From: Occallatibacter sp.
GTDB taxonomy: Bacteria > Acidobacteriota > Terriglobia > Terriglobales > Acidobacteriaceae
Length of the DNA: 33,551 nt
Reading direction: 5' to 3'
Assembly (NCBI GenBank): GCA_017883405.1
Contig: JADGNO010000089.1
Span: forward strand, 1 to 33,551
How positions within the stretch are numbered: position 1 is the stretch's first letter; the number at the start of each line of letters is the position of its first letter. The notes under the pieces are model-generated. The model was not told the DNA's origin, did not search any database, and was given only the letters and a program-made list of their open reading frames with translations. The position numbers and the translations under genes were made by a program. Below are positions 1-8,188 of the stretch, one piece after another.

Positions 1-686
1 CCGAGATTCCGCTGATCGCAATAGATGTGCCGCATCCGAACTCGACCTATTTTGGTGTGGACAATTTTGACGCAGGACGCGAGATGGGCACCATTCTGGC
101 TCGTTATGCGCAGCACCACTGGAATGGTGTAGTGGACCGCGTGATTGGCGTGGGATTTAGAGAAGCCGGCAGCTTTGTGCAGAGCCGCATTACCGGCGCA
201 TTCGAGGGTATCCGCGAATTGCTGCCCAATATTGGCGCATCCCAGTTCACCCAGGTAGAAGGCCGCGGTATGAGAGAAGCGAGCTACAAGGCTTTGCTTG
301 ATGTTCTGAAGGACCACCGGGGAGGCGAGCACATTCTGGTGGCTGCGGCAACGGATTCAAGCGCCCTGGGTGTTCTTGATGCAGCGCGCGAACTTGGATG
401 CGAGTCGGATTTAGCGATTGCCGGACAGGATTGCATCCCTGAGGCGCTGGAAGAGATGCGGTCCGGCATGAGCGCTTTGGTGGGATCGGTTTCGCATGAG
501 GTGGAAACCTACGGACCTCGCCTGATTCAACTGGGAATCGCGCTCCTGCGGGGTAACATTGTTCCGCCGTATAACTACGTGCAACACCGCGGAGTTACGC
601 CGGAATTGCTGGCGGCGGAAGCAAGTTTTGCGGCGACCGGACGGCGGGTGCTGCCCGAACGTGATGTTGAAGCTGAAACAGCCTGA
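1..686 (+). CDS. Sugar-binding (LacI/periplasmic-binding-protein type) domain protein, C-terminal part
   Basis: The reading frame is already open at base 3, so the start lies outside the window and about 228 residues of the C-terminal part are visible. The sequence has the pattern of the second half of a type I periplasmic-binding fold: 'IPLIAIDVPHP' near the left edge, 'GVDNFDAGREMG', then 'LVAAATDSSALGVLDAARELG' split over a strand and helix, and 'AIAGQD', as seen in LacI/GntR-type regulators and in sugar-binding proteins. No DNA-binding or signal sequence can be judged because the N-terminus is missing. It lies 70 bp before a rhamnose aldolase and kinase on the same strand, so a rhamnose-responsive regulator or rhamnose-binding protein is the likely role (inference). 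The tail 'HRGVTPELL' fits a regulator slightly better than a transporter component. Confidence 0.7.
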   Translation, partial: EIPLIAIDVPHPNSTYFGVDNFDAGREMGTILARYAQHHWNGVVDRVIGVGFREAGSFVQSRITGAFEGIRELLPNIGASQFTQVEGRGMREASYKALLDVLKDHRGGEHILVAAATDSSALGVLDAARELGCESDLAIAGQDCIPEALEEMRSGMSALVGSVSHEVETYGPRLIQLGIALLRGNIVPPYNYVQHRGVTPELLAAEASFAATGRRVLPERDVEAETA

Positions 687-756
687 AAAGGCCATTTTCA
701 ATGGGAGCGGGCAGGAGCCTTGGTCGGAGCCGTTCAGTTCCCATAAACTGGATACT

Positions 757-2976
757 ATGAACAAGACGGCCCTATCTTCCCCGGCGCTGGCTTTTCTTGA
801 GGACCTCTGGGATTCAAGCATCGCCGACACACTCGACGAACCGGAATTGCTGCGCTATCGCTCCAATCTTCTTGGCTCGGATTTGCGGATCACCAACTTT
901 GCTGGCGGCAATACCAGCTCAAAAGTTTCTGAAATTGACCCACTCACCGGCAAACCGGTGGAGGTGCTTTGGGTAAAAGGTTCGGGCGGCGATCTGGGCA
1001 GCATCAAGCGCGGCGGCTTTGCAACCCTGTACCAGGAGAAGTTGCTGGCGCTCGAAAAAGTTTACAAAGGCGTGGACACTGAAGACGCCATGGCGGACCT
1101 TTATCCGGTTTGCTCGTTCCGCGCGAACCCCGTAGCGGCTTCGATTGATACGCCGCTGCATGGCTTTCTTCCGTTCAAGCACGTGGACCATCTGCATCCC
1201 GACTGGGGAATTGCACTGGCCGCCTCTGCAAACGGCCAAGCCAAGATGGAAGAATTCAATCGCGAGTTCGATCACTCGCTGGTGTGGGTGCCGTGGCAAA
1301 GGCCGGGCTTTGAACTGGCTTTGATGATGAAGCGCGCCGTCGAGGCGAATCCCGTATGCAACGGCATTGTGCTGGGCGGCCACGGACTATTTACGTGGGG
1401 CGATACGCAGCGCGAGTGCTATCTGAACACCATCACGCTCATAGACCAGATTGGGCAATTTATTCATCGACACGGGCAGGCCAAAGGGAGGATACGCTTT
1501 GGTGGCGAGCTAGTGCCGGCACGCGCTGACCGCAGGGAACTGGCGGTTGCGATCGCGCCTTATCTGCGCGGTCGTCTTAGCGCGCAGCGACGCTGGATTG
1601 CGAGCTTTACCGATGCGCCGGATGTGCTGCAGTTTGTCAATTCGGCTTACGCAAAGGATCTGGCTTTTCTGGGTACGAGCTGCCCAGATCACTTTATCCG
1701 CACCAAAATCAGGCCGCTGTTTGTGCAGTGGGAAGCGGGCGACGATATCGACGAACTGCGGAAGCAGATTGCCGTGGCGCTTGCGCAGTACCGCAAGGAA
1801 TACCGGGCTTACTACAAAACATTTGCCACTCCCGAATCGCCGGCGATCCGCGACTCAAGCCCGACGGTAGTTCTGATTCCCGGGCTGGGCATGTTCAGCT
1901 TTGGCAAGAACAAAACGGAAGCGCGCATTGTGGGTGAGTTCTATACGAACGCGATTCACGTGATGGAAGGCGCAAGTCTGCTCTCTGAGGGAGAGGTAAG
2001 TGGGCCAGTGCCGCAGTGCGGTGAAGGCATGGATCCGGCGAGCTTCAAGGTATTTACCAACTACGTAGCGCTGCCGGCGATTGAAGCTTTCAAAATTGAG
2101 TATTGGGCGCTGGAGGAGGCCAAGCTTCGCCGTCAACCGCCGGAGAAGGAATTCAGCCGGCGCGTTGCTTTTGTTGTAGGCGGAGCAAGCGGCATCGGCC
2201 GTGAGGTCGCGCATCTGCTGGCCCAACGCGGCGCACACGTAGTGGTCGCTGATCGGGACCATGTGGGCGCGGCCAAGGTCGCAGCCGATTTAAAATCTGT
2301 GGCTCCAGCGGAAGCGCTGACTAGCGCAGCGGTTGATGTCACCAGCCGCGAATCGATTGCCGATGCGCTGAAGGTCGCAGTAGGCGCGTTTGGCGGCGTG
2401 GACATCCTGGTGAATACGGCCGCTCTGTTTCCCTCGTCGCCTGATCCAGTGCTCCCTGACCGCTTTTGGGCGGCCACGCTGGAATTGAATGTTACCTCAA
2501 ACTATGTGCTGGCAACTGAAGCTGCAAAGATTTTCAACGAGCAGGGCCTTCACGGCACCATCGTGTTTACGAGTTCGGCAAACGCCGTAGTAGCGAAGAA
2601 GGGAAGCGAAGCCTACGACATCAGTAAGGCGGCGCTTTCGCACCTGATTCGCGAACTGGCCGTGTCACTCGCGCCCGACGTGCGTGTAAACGGCATCAGC
2701 CCTGCCACCGTGGTAAAAGGTTCCACGATGTTTCCCCGTGATCGCATTATCGCTTCGCTCACCAAGTACAAGATTCCGTTTCAGGAGTCGTTCAGCGATG
2801 ATGAGTTGCGCGGGCGTTTGGCGTCGTTCTATGCCGAGCGTACGCTTACGCACAAGACGATTGATCCGATTGACTGCGCAGAAGCGATACTGTTTTTGGC
2901 CAGCCCCAGGTCGCGTTGCACCACGGGCCATCTGATTCCCGTGGACGGAGGTCTTGCTGACGCGTTTCTACGATGA
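757..2976 (+). CDS. rhaD: Bifunctional rhamnulose-1-phosphate aldolase / short-chain dehydrogenase
   Basis: This 739-residue fusion has an N-terminal class II aldolase/adducin-like domain (about residues 1-420) and a C-terminal short-chain dehydrogenase. The aldolase part shows the 'FAGGNTSSK' phosphate-binding motif and the 'GGHGLFTWGD' metal-site region. The dehydrogenase part shows the nucleotide motif GGASGIG at about 474-480 and the catalytic Tyr-x-x-x-Lys (YDISK) starting at residue 620. Architecture and length match the RhaD_aldol-ADH type (RhaEW of Bacillus). That enzyme cleaves L-rhamnulose 1-phosphate to dihydroxyacetone phosphate and L-lactaldehyde and oxidises the lactaldehyde. 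The frame is open upstream to 559, but that stretch overlaps the preceding gene; the ATG at 757 begins the family-like sequence. No strong ribosome binding site is visible there. It is probably cotranscribed with the kinase 37 bp downstream. Confidence 0.9.
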   Translation: MNKTALSSPALAFLEDLWDSSIADTLDEPELLRYRSNLLGSDLRITNFAGGNTSSKVSEIDPLTGKPVEVLWVKGSGGDLGSIKRGGFATLYQEKLLALEKVYKGVDTEDAMADLYPVCSFRANPVAASIDTPLHGFLPFKHVDHLHPDWGIALAASANGQAKMEEFNREFDHSLVWVPWQRPGFELALMMKRAVEANPVCNGIVLGGHGLFTWGDTQRECYLNTITLIDQIGQFIHRHGQAKGRIRFGGELVPARADRRELAVAIAPYLRGRLSAQRRWIASFTDAPDVLQFVNSAYAKDLAFLGTSCPDHFIRTKIRPLFVQWEAGDDIDELRKQIAVALAQYRKEYRAYYKTFATPESPAIRDSSPTVVLIPGLGMFSFGKNKTEARIVGEFYTNAIHVMEGASLLSEGEVSGPVPQCGEGMDPASFKVFTNYVALPAIEAFKIEYWALEEAKLRRQPPEKEFSRRVAFVVGGASGIGREVAHLLAQRGAHVVVADRDHVGAAKVAADLKSVAPAEALTSAAVDVTSRESIADALKVAVGAFGGVDILVNTAALFPSSPDPVLPDRFWAATLELNVTSNYVLATEAAKIFNEQGLHGTIVFTSSANAVVAKKGSEAYDISKAALSHLIRELAVSLAPDVRVNGISPATVVKGSTMFPRDRIIASLTKYKIPFQESFSDDELRGRLASFYAERTLTHKTIDPIDCAEAILFLASPRSRCTTGHLIPVDGGLADAFLR

Positions 2977-3013
2977 AACGCATTAACCGGGATCGGGAGA
3001 ATTCACTGCGGTC

Positions 3014-4435
3014 ATGCAAGAACCTGCGCGTGTTGCCATTGATCTTGGAGCTGAAAGCTGTCGTGTCTCCCTGCTTCGCTGGGAAGGCAGTCAACCCAAA
3101 ATAGAAGTCGTCCACCGCATTCCTAACGGACCTGTTCATCGCGGTGATTCACTGCATTGGGCGCTCGACACGATTTTTGCCGGGCTCGAAGAAGGTTTAC
3201 GCAAGGCGGCGCAAGCCGCTCCGGAAGGCATCGCTACAATTGGCGTTGATAGTTGGGGAGTAGATTACGTCCGTGTCGGCCCGGATGGCCGCGCACTCCA
3301 CGAGCCATTCTGTTATCGCGATGAGCGCACCGTGGCCAGCAAAGAGGTTGCGGACAAGATCATTCCACCCTTCGAGTTATATCGGCGCACCGGTGCCCTT
3401 CCCACGCGGATCAACACCATGTATCAATTGTTGGCCGATCCCGCGGCCGGCATCGATCCCGGTGTGCGCTGGGTGATGATGCCGGAATTTGTGCTGACCT
3501 GGCTTGGTGCGCAGCGCGTTTCAGAGTATACGCACGCCACGCATACAGGCTTGGTGGATTTGAAGACCGGCGACTGGTCACGCGACCTGTTCAGCGAACT
3601 GGGCCTCTCTATCGAAGCAGCGCCGCCGATTGTTCGCACCGGCACGTTTGTTGGAAAAGTGCAGGGGCCGCTCGCTGCATTGGGTGCGTTCAGGAAGACA
3701 CAACTTGTTGTTCCTGCTTGCCATGACACGGCGTCGGCAATCGCGGGCATCCCGAAGGATATGAGTTCATCTGCTTACATCAGTTCTGGAACGTGGTCTC
3801 TCGTTGGTGCATTGACGGCTGTGTCGGTAACCACACAAGCCGCGTTCGATGCGGGATACACAAATCTGGGTGCAGCTACCGGCGACCTTATGTTTCACAA
3901 CCTTGTGAACAGCATGTGGGTTTTGAAGCAGTGCATGGATGGCTGGGCTGCGCAGGGCAGGCAGTGGAAGATAGAAGACATTGTGAAGGCAGCCGGCGAA
4001 TGCGGCGCGCCAGTCGGCCTGTTGAACATGGATGCCGAGTCGTTGTTGCTCGATACCGAGATGCCTCGACGCATCAACCAAGAGTTGTCGCGGCAGGGGC
4101 AGAATGAGATTGCCGATGTGCCGTGCAATGAGCCGATGTTTGCAAGGCTGATTTTTGAGAGTCTTGCCGCGCGCTATGCACAGGCCCTGGCAAGCCTGGA
4201 GACAATGCTTGGCCGCAAGCTCACGTCGATCCACATGTTGGGCGGAGCAAACCGGAACAAGCTGCTGGTGCGGCTAACGGAACAGCGAACTGGGCTGCCC
4301 GTTGAGATCGGCGAAACGGAAAGTACGACAATTGGCAATTTCGCCGTTCAACTGGCCGCGAGCGACGCCGATGGAGAGCTCATTCGGCCCGAAAGCATCC
4401 ACGAATGGGCGCATCGACTTTGTCAGCGCGTTTAA
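3014..4435 (+). CDS. rhaB: Rhamnulokinase (FGGY family)
   Basis: This 473-residue FGGY carbohydrate kinase phosphorylates L-rhamnulose with ATP and feeds the aldolase encoded just upstream. The N-terminal phosphate-binding segment reads 'AIDLGAESCRVSL'. The second motif 'IGVDSWGVDY' is at about 76-85. The substrate/catalytic motif 'CHDTASA' has Asp238, at the position of the catalytic Asp237 of E. coli RhaB. The nucleotide motif 'SSGTWSLVG' and the C-terminal 'LGGANRNKLL' segment are also present. Length is normal for RhaB (about 480-490). The ATG at 3014 follows a GGGAG about 16 nt upstream, so the ribosome binding site is loose. The stop lies only 4 bp from the stop of the convergent lactonase gene. 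No isomerase (rhaA/rhaI) is visible; it may lie outside the window. Confidence 0.93.
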   Translation: MQEPARVAIDLGAESCRVSLLRWEGSQPKIEVVHRIPNGPVHRGDSLHWALDTIFAGLEEGLRKAAQAAPEGIATIGVDSWGVDYVRVGPDGRALHEPFCYRDERTVASKEVADKIIPPFELYRRTGALPTRINTMYQLLADPAAGIDPGVRWVMMPEFVLTWLGAQRVSEYTHATHTGLVDLKTGDWSRDLFSELGLSIEAAPPIVRTGTFVGKVQGPLAALGAFRKTQLVVPACHDTASAIAGIPKDMSSSAYISSGTWSLVGALTAVSVTTQAAFDAGYTNLGAATGDLMFHNLVNSMWVLKQCMDGWAAQGRQWKIEDIVKAAGECGAPVGLLNMDAESLLLDTEMPRRINQELSRQGQNEIADVPCNEPMFARLIFESLAARYAQALASLETMLGRKLTSIHMLGGANRNKLLVRLTEQRTGLPVEIGETESTTIGNFAVQLAASDADGELIRPESIHEWAHRLCQRV

Positions 4436-4439
4436 TTTT

Positions 4440-5675
4440 CTAAAGGAACGCGAGAATCGCGGGACTTCCTATAGACGTGTACTTACCCGTGAACTTCAAC
4501 ATTCCTGTGGCGCGATTCACGGCATAAGACGTGATGCAGTCACTGCGCTGATCGCATACGTAGATGAAATTGCCGCTGGGATCAAAGCAGAAATAGCGCG
4601 GATAATCGCCCATGGTGGAGACTTCGCCGATACGGGTGAGGCGGCCATCGCTTGCGATCGAGCAGACGGCGATGGTGTCGTGCAGGCGATTCGCACTATA
4701 TAGAAATTTCCCATCGGGCGAGATTGCGATTTCCGAAGCAAAGTTGCTGCCTGCGAACTCGGGCGGAAGCGCGGAGATGGTCTGCTGTGATGCGAGAGCT
4801 CCAGTCTTCGGATCATAGTGAAAGAAGACGATCGCGGATGCTTCCTCTTCAAGATGATAAAACCAGTGTCCATTTGGATGGAAAACAAAATGACGTGGAC
4901 CGTCGCCCGTAGGAACAGAGACGAACGGTGTCGCTGCGGGAGAGAGCTTGCCGCTGACCGCGTCGAATTTGTAAACGTAAATGCGGTCCTGGGCGAGATC
5001 GGTGGCGAGAACGAACTTGCCGCTTGGGTCGGGCAGGATCATATGCGCGTGCGGCGCTTCATGGCCGCTGATTGAAAAGTTGCCGCGCGGTCCGTTCGTA
5101 GGGCGCCTGGAGCCGATCTCATCGGTATCGCGATGTACATCGACAGCTTTGCCAAGCGAGCCGTTTTCGTGGATGGGAAGCACGGCGATGGTTCCGCCCG
5201 CATAGTTAGCAACAAAAACGAACTTGCCTTGAGCATCGACGCTCATGTGCGCGGGGCCGGCACCCTCGGAACTAACTGAATTCAGTTCCTTCAGATCGCC
5301 GCTTCCTGCGTCGATTGCGAACGCAGTAACCGAGCTGCGGGCGGAGTCTGGCCCGGTCATCTCGTTGGCGGCGTAGAGATATTTCCTGGAAGGGTGAAGC
5401 GAGATCCATGCTGGGTTTGGAGTCTTTGCCACCACACGCCCGTGCAATAGCTCGCCTGTGGTTGGGTTAGCTTCGAAGAGATAGATGCCTTCGCCGTGTG
5501 CACTGCCATCGGCAGCAGTAGTGTAGGTTCCTGCGTAGACCAGCGACTTGTCGCTCTTGGCGTTTTGCGCTGCGCTGGTGGTTATGCCGATTGCGGAAGT
5601 CGCGAATGCAAATGCCGATGCTGAATTGAGAAAGCTGCGGCGTGAAAGTGTTGCGGAGAAGCATTGATCGGGCAT
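4440..5675 (-). CDS. Tat-exported lactonase, seven-bladed beta-propeller (YbhE/Pgl-like)
   Basis: This 411-residue protein belongs to the lactonase family related to the YbhE-type 6-phosphogluconolactonase. Repeated propeller-blade signatures are visible, such as 'AWISLHPSRKYLYAANE', 'GPAHMSVDAQGKFVFVANY', 'PRHFVFHPNGHWFYHLEEE' and 'PRYFCFDPSGNFIYVCDQ'. The N-terminus has a twin-arginine export signal (SRRSFLNS, Arg12-Arg13) followed by an Ala-rich hydrophobic stretch and 'SAAQ', so it should act in the periplasm. I chose the ATG at 5675 because AAGGAGG lies 9 nt before it; the in-frame ATG at 5684 abuts the same sequence and is too close. It follows the GntP permease by 19 bp in the same operon. 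Because it is exported, a free sugar lactone is a more likely substrate than 6-phosphogluconolactone (inference). Confidence 0.85.
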   Translation of the reverse strand: MPDQCFSATLSRRSFLNSASAFAFATSAIGITTSAAQNAKSDKSLVYAGTYTTAADGSAHGEGIYLFEANPTTGELLHGRVVAKTPNPAWISLHPSRKYLYAANEMTGPDSARSSVTAFAIDAGSGDLKELNSVSSEGAGPAHMSVDAQGKFVFVANYAGGTIAVLPIHENGSLGKAVDVHRDTDEIGSRRPTNGPRGNFSISGHEAPHAHMILPDPSGKFVLATDLAQDRIYVYKFDAVSGKLSPAATPFVSVPTGDGPRHFVFHPNGHWFYHLEEEASAIVFFHYDPKTGALASQQTISALPPEFAGSNFASEIAISPDGKFLYSANRLHDTIAVCSIASDGRLTRIGEVSTMGDYPRYFCFDPSGNFIYVCDQRSDCITSYAVNRATGMLKFTGKYTSIGSPAILAFL

Positions 5676-5694
5676 GAGATTCATCCTCCTTGTA

Positions 5695-7044
5695 TCAGGC
5701 GAAATGCCAGGCCAGTGACGCAAAAGCCAGAGCAGTGACAGAAATGATGGTCTCGCAAACCGACCAGGTCTTCATGGTCTGCACGACGGTCATGTTGAAG
5801 TATTCCTTGATCAGCCAAAAGCCGGCATCGTTAACATTCGAAAAGATGAGCGAGCCCGCTCCCGTCGCGATAGCAAGCAGTTCCGGATGGACGCCGCTTG
5901 AGTGCAGTGCGATGGGCGCAACAATACTTGCCGCAGTGGCCATGGCAACAGTTGCCGATCCGGTCGCCAGGCGCAAAGCAGCAGCAAGTGACCAGGCCAG
6001 CAGCAGAAGCGGAACATGGCTTTTGAGCGCGACTGCAATGATGGCAGTGGAAACGCCGCTATCCTGCAGAATGCGCCCGAAGCCTCCGCCAGCGCCAACC
6101 AGCAGCGTGATGGCTGCGGTGGGGCCAAGGCACTCAGTGCTGAAGCGCAGAACCGTGTCGCGCGAAAATCCTCGCATGACGCCAAGCGTAATAAAGCTGA
6201 GCAAAACGCCGATGAGCAAGGCCAGGTCGTCGTTGCCGACCAGGCGCAGAATGCTGTTGGCAGAAGTGCCGGGTGCGGTGAACGCATCCGCCCAACTGCC
6301 GGCCAGCATCAGCAGTACAGGAAACAGAATGGTGAACACGCTGATCCAGAATCCCGGCAGGCCGTGGCTCGGATCGCGCGTAGTCAACTGGTCGGCGATT
6401 GGATTCTCATTGCTGAGGACCACGTGGGGAGCAATGAGCCTCGCATATAACGGGCCCGCAATAACGGCAGTCGGCAACCCAATCAAAAACCCATAGAAAA
6501 TGGTGCGGCCTACGTCCGCGTGATACGTGGCGACGGCAAGCATTGCGGCGGGATGCGGAGGCACAAGGCCATGCACGACAGAGAGGCCTGCGACCATCGG
6601 GAGTCCTGCCATAATAAGCGACGTATTTGTACGGCGGGCAACTGTGAACAGGACCGGAACGAGCAATACGAAAGCAACTTCAAAAAATGCGGGCAGGCCG
6701 ACAATGAGGGCGATAACGACCATCGCCCAGGGTACGTTTTTCTCGCCGAACACGCGAACGAGTGTGTGCGCGATTTGATCGGCGGCACCCGATTCGGCCA
6801 TCATCTTGCCGAGCATGGTGCCTAGCGCAAGGATGATGGCGATGTGCCCGAGAGTTCCGCCGACTCCTGATTCAAACGAATGTACGATAGCGGGCAGCGG
6901 CATCCCGGCAACGATGGCAAGCCCCAGCGCTGTCACGAGCAGCGTGATGACCGGGTTGAGCTTGACGATGGCGATGAGAACGATGAGGCTGACGACCGAC
7001 ACAAACGCCGCGACGAGTAGGAACATGCTGTGCGAGTCGATCAT
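5695..7044 (-). CDS. gntP: Gluconate:H+ symporter, GntP family
   Basis: This 449-residue, very hydrophobic protein has about a dozen membrane segments. It shows hallmark GntP sequences: 'LNPVITLLVTALGLAIVAGM' near the N-terminus, 'GTLGHIAIILALGTMLGKMM', 'GLPAFFEVAFVLLVPV' and 'GLVPPHPAAMLAV'. GntP permeases import gluconate or related sugar acids with protons. The ATG at 7044 has GGAG about 10 nt upstream. The gene is followed 19 bp later by the exported lactonase, so a lactone could be opened in the periplasm and the acid taken up by this protein (inference). A -10-like TATACT about 90 bp upstream suggests its own promoter. The exact substrate cannot be told from sequence. Confidence 0.92.
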   Translation of the reverse strand: MIDSHSMFLLVAAFVSVVSLIVLIAIVKLNPVITLLVTALGLAIVAGMPLPAIVHSFESGVGGTLGHIAIILALGTMLGKMMAESGAADQIAHTLVRVFGEKNVPWAMVVIALIVGLPAFFEVAFVLLVPVLFTVARRTNTSLIMAGLPMVAGLSVVHGLVPPHPAAMLAVATYHADVGRTIFYGFLIGLPTAVIAGPLYARLIAPHVVLSNENPIADQLTTRDPSHGLPGFWISVFTILFPVLLMLAGSWADAFTAPGTSANSILRLVGNDDLALLIGVLLSFITLGVMRGFSRDTVLRFSTECLGPTAAITLLVGAGGGFGRILQDSGVSTAIIAVALKSHVPLLLLAWSLAAALRLATGSATVAMATAASIVAPIALHSSGVHPELLAIATGAGSLIFSNVNDAGFWLIKEYFNMTVVQTMKTWSVCETIISVTALAFASLAWHFA

Positions 7045-7138
7045 GTAGGTCTACTCCGGCGGGGATGCGTGACTGAATCCATTCGGTCTTGGCAGGTGGC
7101 AGACAACATCCCGCGCCGGCCTCGTGGCTCCTTGAGAA

Positions 7139-7144
7139 GTATAT
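7139..7144 (-). promoter_or_regulatory. Candidate -10 element for the gntP-lactonase operon
   Basis: On the minus strand the hexamer TATACT lies in the 128-bp gap between the aldo/keto reductase and gntP. It would start a transcript with a leader of roughly 90 nt before the gntP ATG. No convincing -35 hexamer is visible at the normal spacing, so this is a weak call. Confidence 0.3.
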
Positions 7145-7172
7145 GAGAGCACGCCTTTGACCTGCACGCCGG

Positions 7173-8147
7173 CTACGCGTAGACAGCGACCTTGCCCACC
7201 GCATCGTCCACGCATTTAATCACGTCGTCCGAAAGCCTGACTCCGATCGCTCGAATGTTGTCGGCGATCTGCTCGGGCCGTGAGGCTCCGATGATTGCGG
7301 ATGAGACCTCAGGGCGGCGCAGGACCCATGCCAATGCGAGTTGCGGCATCGTCAGGCCATGGTCGGCTGCGATGGGCTTTAACTTTGCTACGGCTTCGAG
7401 CAAATAGTCGGAGCGGTAATGACGACCTGCGGACTCCATGAATTTGTTCATGTCATCACTTGCGGCGCGTGTTCCGGGCGGGGGCGGCTGGCCCGGCGCG
7501 TATTTGCCGGTCAGCACGCCGTGAGCCAGCGGAGAAAATGCAAGGTTACCAATGCCATGGCGGGCGCATGTCGCGAATACATTAGCCTCCGGCTTGCGCC
7601 ACAGCATTGAATACTGCGGTTGGCTTGAACAGAAAGCGGTCAGGGCGTTCGCCCGGCAGATCGCTGCCGCCAAGTCGATTTGCTCGTAGGTCCACTCGCT
7701 GAATCCGATGGCACGTACTTTGCCCGATTTAACCGCGCGATCGAGGGCAGCAAGTGTTTCATCGAGCGGTGTGTCCTTATCGAAACGGTGGCATTGATAG
7801 AGGTCGATGAAATCGACACCCAGGCGCTGGAGCGAACGGTCGAGCTGCTTCTGAATTTGCCTGGCTGAAAGTCCGTGATCAGGTTCGTCGCCTACAGGGA
7901 AGTAGAGCTTGGTGGCGATCAAATAGCGATCGCGCGGATAGGCGCGCAGTGCTTCGCCTAGAATCTGCTCGGCGGTTCCCGCGCCGTATTGGTTGGCTGT
8001 GTCGAAAAGAGTGATGCCGTGATCGAGTGCGGCGTGGATACAGCGGATTGCCTGGTCCTGAGCGATTCCGCCAGCGACTGTGAGCCATGTGCCGAAGCTC
8101 AACTCTGAGACTTCAAGCGGTCCATTGCCGAGGCGGCGAAACTGCAT
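7173..8147 (-). CDS. Aldo/keto reductase (voltage-gated K+ channel beta-subunit-like)
   Basis: This 324-residue NADPH-dependent aldo/keto reductase has the complete catalytic tetrad: Asp49, Tyr54 (in 'FDTANQYG'), Lys80 ('ATKLY') and His120 ('YQCH'). The conserved 'GFSEWTYEQI' and the C-terminal cofactor segment 'AIIGASRPEQIADN' are present. The N-terminus 'RRLGNGPLEVSELSFGTW' is typical of the AKR branch that includes Kv-beta-like and YghZ-type enzymes. AAAGGA lies 5 nt before the ATG at 8147. It starts 41 bp after dnaE on the same strand and may be read through from it. The natural aldehyde or ketone substrate cannot be inferred; proximity to rhamnose and gluconate genes hints at sugar metabolism only weakly. 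Confidence 0.9.
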   Translation of the reverse strand: MQFRRLGNGPLEVSELSFGTWLTVAGGIAQDQAIRCIHAALDHGITLFDTANQYGAGTAEQILGEALRAYPRDRYLIATKLYFPVGDEPDHGLSARQIQKQLDRSLQRLGVDFIDLYQCHRFDKDTPLDETLAALDRAVKSGKVRAIGFSEWTYEQIDLAAAICRANALTAFCSSQPQYSMLWRKPEANVFATCARHGIGNLAFSPLAHGVLTGKYAPGQPPPPGTRAASDDMNKFMESAGRHYRSDYLLEAVAKLKPIAADHGLTMPQLALAWVLRRPEVSSAIIGASRPEQIADNIRAIGVRLSDDVIKCVDDAVGKVAVYA

Positions 8148-8188
8148 GGATTCCTTTCAGCGATTTGCTAGTTGAAAAAGCAACCCGA

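Noticed and set aside
559-756. Upstream extension of the rhamnose aldolase fusion
   Set aside because: It overlaps the preceding coding region in another frame; family-like sequence begins after ATG 757.
4433-4442. Only 4 bp between convergent rhaB and lactonase stops
   Set aside because: It is tight but not rare in compact genomes, and no hairpin or repeat is present there.
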